A DNA stretch of 64,000 bases from Trinickia sp. Y13. Its GTDB lineage: Bacteria; Pseudomonadota; Gammaproteobacteria; Burkholderiales; Burkholderiaceae. The stretch is taken from NCBI RefSeq assembly GCF_029522115.1, contig NZ_JAKWFK010000003.1:62001-126000 (forward strand). The letters are read 5' to 3'. The stretch's first letter is position 1; each line of letters begins with the position of its first letter. The position numbers and the translations under genes were made by a program. Under the pieces are notes generated by a model. The model did not search any database. It saw only the letters and a list, made by a program, of their open reading frames with translations, and had not been told where the DNA came from. Below, piece after piece: positions 61,933 to 64,000 of this stretch.

Positions 61933-63315
61933 TCAGAGCTGCTTCATCAGCACGAGCGATTTGCGCTGCCAGTTGTAGAGGCGTCGACGGTCCTCGGGGA
62001 GATCGTCGACCGAAACCTTGACGAAGCCGCGCTTCAAGAACCAATGCTCGGTGCGCGTCGTGAGGACGAAGATGCGCGTCAAGCCGCGCGCGCGCGCACG
62101 TTGCTCGATGCGCTTGAGCAGGCGTTCGCCGTCGCCGGCCCCTTGCGCGTCGGGCGCCACCGTCAGGCACGCCATCTCGCCGATGCGCTCTTGCGGGTAA
62201 GGGTAGAGCGCCGCGCAACCGAACAGCACGCCATCGTGCTCGATGACCGAGAAGTGATCGATGTCGCGCTCGATTTGGTGGCGGCCGCGCTTGACGAGGG
62301 TGCCGTCCGATTCGAGCGGCTCGATCAGCGTGAGAATGCCGCCGACGTCGTCGGGGGTGGCTTCGCGCAGGCTTTCGAGGTTCTCATACGAAATCATCGT
62401 GCCGACGCCGTCGTGCAGGAAGAGTTCCAGCAGCAAACTGCCGTCGAGCGCGTACGGAATGATGTGCGCCCGCGCCACGCCGCCGCGGCACGCGCGCACC
62501 GCATGCTTCAGATAGAACGCCGCATCGCCCTTGACTTCGCCGCTGTCGAGCAGCTTGTAGGCATCGTCGAGCGAAAGCTCTTGCACGAGTTCACCCTCGT
62601 CGCCCATGAGCCCGGGCGTTTCCGTCAGGAAGATGATCTTGTCCGCGCGCAGGGCGATCGCGGCGGCGGAGGCGACGTCTTCCATCGACAGGTTGAACGC
62701 TTCGCCCGTCGGCGAGAAGCCGAGCGGAGAGAGCAGCACGAGCTTGCGGCTTGCGAGCGAATGGCGGATCGATTCGGCGTCGACCTTGCGCACCACGCCC
62801 GTGTGGGCGAAATCGACGCCGTCGAGAATGCCGACCGGCCGCGCGGTGACGAAGTTGCCCGAGACGACGCTGATGTGGGCATGCGCCATCGGCGTATTGG
62901 GCAAGCCCTGGCTGATGGCGGCTTCGATGTCGAGCCGCACTTCGCCTGCGGCTTCTTTGGCCGATTCGAGCGCGCGTGCGTCGGTGATGCGCATGCCGTG
63001 CGAGAACTCCGACTGCACCCCGTGCAGGTTCATCTGTTCCTCGACCTGCGGACGCGATCCATGCACGAGCACGATCTGGATGCCCATGGCTTGCAATAGC
63101 GCGATGTCGGAGACGAGCGCATTGAGCAGTCCCTGATGGACCACTTCGCCCCCGAACCCGACGACGAACGTCTTATTGCGAAAAGCATGGATGTACGGCG
63201 CCACCGATCGCATCCAGTCGACGAACTGTGCGTGGGAGACGGCTACGGGGTCGGGCGCCGCGGGACGGGCCGCGGCGCTTTCCGGTGTGGGGGCGAGGTC
63301 GGTTTGAGAATTCAT
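61933..63315 (-). CDS. argA: Amino-acid N-acetyltransferase (N-acetylglutamate synthase)
   Basis: A 460-residue bifunctional-fold enzyme. Residues about 30-290 are an amino-acid kinase domain ([38 protein letters not shown], in part); the last 145 residues are a GNAT acetyltransferase ([21 protein letters not shown], with the acetyl-CoA loop). It makes N-acetylglutamate, the first step of arginine synthesis. The ATG giving MNSQTDLAP was chosen. Only 22 bp separate it from the divergent hrpA start, and a symmetric ATTATAAT lies in between. Confidence 0.95.
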   Translation of the reverse strand: MNSQTDLAPTPESAAARPAAPDPVAVSHAQFVDWMRSVAPYIHAFRNKTFVVGFGGEVVHQGLLNALVSDIALLQAMGIQIVLVHGSRPQVEEQMNLHGVQSEFSHGMRITDARALESAKEAAGEVRLDIEAAISQGLPNTPMAHAHISVVSGNFVTARPVGILDGVDFAHTGVVRKVDAESIRHSLASRKLVLLSPLGFSPTGEAFNLSMEDVASAAAIALRADKIIFLTETPGLMGDEGELVQELSLDDAYKLLDSGEVKGDAAFYLKHAVRACRGGVARAHIIPYALDGSLLLELFLHDGVGTMISYENLESLREATPDDVGGILTLIEPLESDGTLVKRGRHQIERDIDHFSVIEHDGVLFGCAALYPYPQERIGEMACLTVAPDAQGAGDGERLLKRIEQRARARGLTRIFVLTTRTEHWFLKRGFVKVSVDDLPEDRRRLYNWQRKSLVLMKQL

Positions 63316-63321
63316 CCCGGG

Positions 63322-63329
63322 ATTATAAT
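63322..63329. promoter_or_regulatory. Symmetric -10 element ATTATAAT shared by argA and hrpA
   Basis: ATTATAAT is self-complementary and offers TATAAT on both strands within the 22-bp gap between divergent start codons. Both transcripts would start at or within a few bases of their ATG. I could not find strong -35 hexamers. Confidence 0.65.
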
Positions 63330-63337
63330 GCGCCCCC

Positions 63338-64000
63338 ATGTCGAACGTACCCAAAAGTCCGGCCGCGAGTGAGGTCCCTGTTGCGCGCGCACCGCGTGCG
63401 CCGCGCCCCGAGAATGCGCGTCGTCGTCCCGCCGTCCCGCCCAATCCCGTCCCACCGATCGATTTTCCGGCCGCGCTGCCCGTTTGCGGGCGGCGCGAGG
63501 AGATCGCGGGCGCGATTCGCGACCATCAAGTGGTGATCGTTTCCGGCGAAACGGGCTCCGGGAAAACGACGCAGTTGCCCAAGATCTGCCTCTCGCTGGG
63601 CCGTGGCCTCGGGGCCGGCGGCAGCGGTCTCATCGGCCATACGCAGCCGCGGCGGATCGCGGCCTCCGCCACGGGCCGGCGCATTGCGGAAGAGCTCGGC
63701 ACGCCGTTCGGCGAAGTCGTCGGCTATAAGGTCCGGTTCACCGATAATCTGGCACCCGGCGCCTCCGTCAAGCTGATGACCGACGGGATCTTGCTGGCCG
63801 AGACGCAAACCGATCCGCTGCTGCGGGCCTATGACACGCTCATCATCGACGAGGCCCATGAGCGCAGCCTGAACATCGATTTTTTGCTCGGCTATCTGAA
63901 GGAGATTTTGCCCCGGCGCCCCGATCTGAAGCTGATCGTCACGTCGGCGACGATCGACGCCGAGCGCTTTGCCCGCCATTTCGGGACCGACGAGCGGCCC
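63338..64000 (+). CDS. hrpA: ATP-dependent RNA helicase HrpA (partial)
   Basis: The first 221 codons of a DEAH-box helicase, open at the window end. After a Pro/Arg-rich 40-residue lead come motif [15 protein letters not shown], Ia [12 protein letters not shown], motif [21 protein letters not shown] and motif [18 protein letters not shown]. HrpA unwinds RNA and rescues stalled ribosomes in E. coli. Divergent from argA with a 22-bp gap, an arrangement common in Burkholderia. Confidence 0.95.
   Translation, partial: MSNVPKSPAASEVPVARAPRAPRPENARRRPAVPPNPVPPIDFPAALPVCGRREEIAGAIRDHQVVIVSGETGSGKTTQLPKICLSLGRGLGAGGSGLIGHTQPRRIAASATGRRIAEELGTPFGEVVGYKVRFTDNLAPGASVKLMTDGILLAETQTDPLLRAYDTLIIDEAHERSLNIDFLLGYLKEILPRRPDLKLIVTSATIDAERFARHFGTDERP

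Overview
The window is GC-rich, densely coding chromosomal DNA from a beta-proteobacterium of the Burkholderiales, most likely Paraburkholderia, Burkholderia, Trinickia or a close relative. I infer this from the complete aerobic benzoyl-CoA (box) pathway with its shikimate-kinase-fused regulator, the argA/yggX/hrpA neighbourhood, a Burkholderia-type porin, a DUF3579 gene and the overall codon use. I saw no rRNA, tRNA, CRISPR array, insertion sequence or prophage. It reads as ordinary chromosome made of short functional modules.

Layout. (1) 1-4258: a three-gene operon on the minus strand (cytochrome b, Tat/lipobox molybdopterin oxidoreductase, and a periplasmic protein cut by the window edge), divergent from a heavy-metal/HprRS-type two-component system. 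(2) 4255-6619: a membrane acyltransferase and a SAM methyltransferase. (3) 6717-14641: six minus-strand genes joining a complete RND efflux pump (adaptor, permease, TolC) to a DUF2892 membrane protein, a sulfide:quinone oxidoreductase and thioredoxin 2. (4) 14892-19768: an FGGY sugar kinase, an acetoacetate-decarboxylase-family protein, two AraC regulators and a peroxiredoxin-like protein. (5) 19962-30506: the box pathway. The minus arm carries boxD, a DUF4863 protein, benzoate-CoA ligase and an alpha/beta hydrolase. The plus arm carries boxR, boxC, boxB and boxA, with a perfect ten-unit heptamer array between boxB and boxA. (6) 30988-36470: an FrcBCA-like sugar ABC importer, a lone glucose-type binding protein and a divergent LacI regulator with a clear operator. 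(7) 36606-41461: a ProQ/FinO protein, YidB, a ComEA-like helix-hairpin-helix protein, a GntR/aminotransferase pair and a toxin-antitoxin-like DUF4258/HTH pair. (8) 41663-50845: secreted aldose epimerase, Tat-exported glycoside hydrolase, a TonB receptor/YfiR/GGDEF-EAL signalling operon and a phosphoesterase. (9) 50863-59793: an APC permease, a WYL regulator flanked by two copies of an 18-bp site, a NitT/TauT-type ABC importer, a TctDE-type two-component system and a porin. (10) 59978-64000: DUF3579, a GST, YggX, ArgA and the start of HrpA.

How it works together. In the best-understood block, benzoate would be activated by the CoA ligase, epoxidised by BoxAB, ring-opened by BoxC and oxidised by BoxD. 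BoxR would sense benzoyl-CoA and act at TGCA-containing sites in the divergent promoter. The pump/SQR/thioredoxin block and the cytochrome b/Mo-oxidoreductase/two-component block both look like envelope or sulfur/oxidant stress functions. The 53-60 kb block looks like one nutrient-uptake regulon with its own sensor and porin.

Limits. Everything comes from reading sequence and predicted proteins. Family names rest on motifs I could see. Substrates of transporters, exact start sites and all promoter or operator calls are inference unless stated otherwise.
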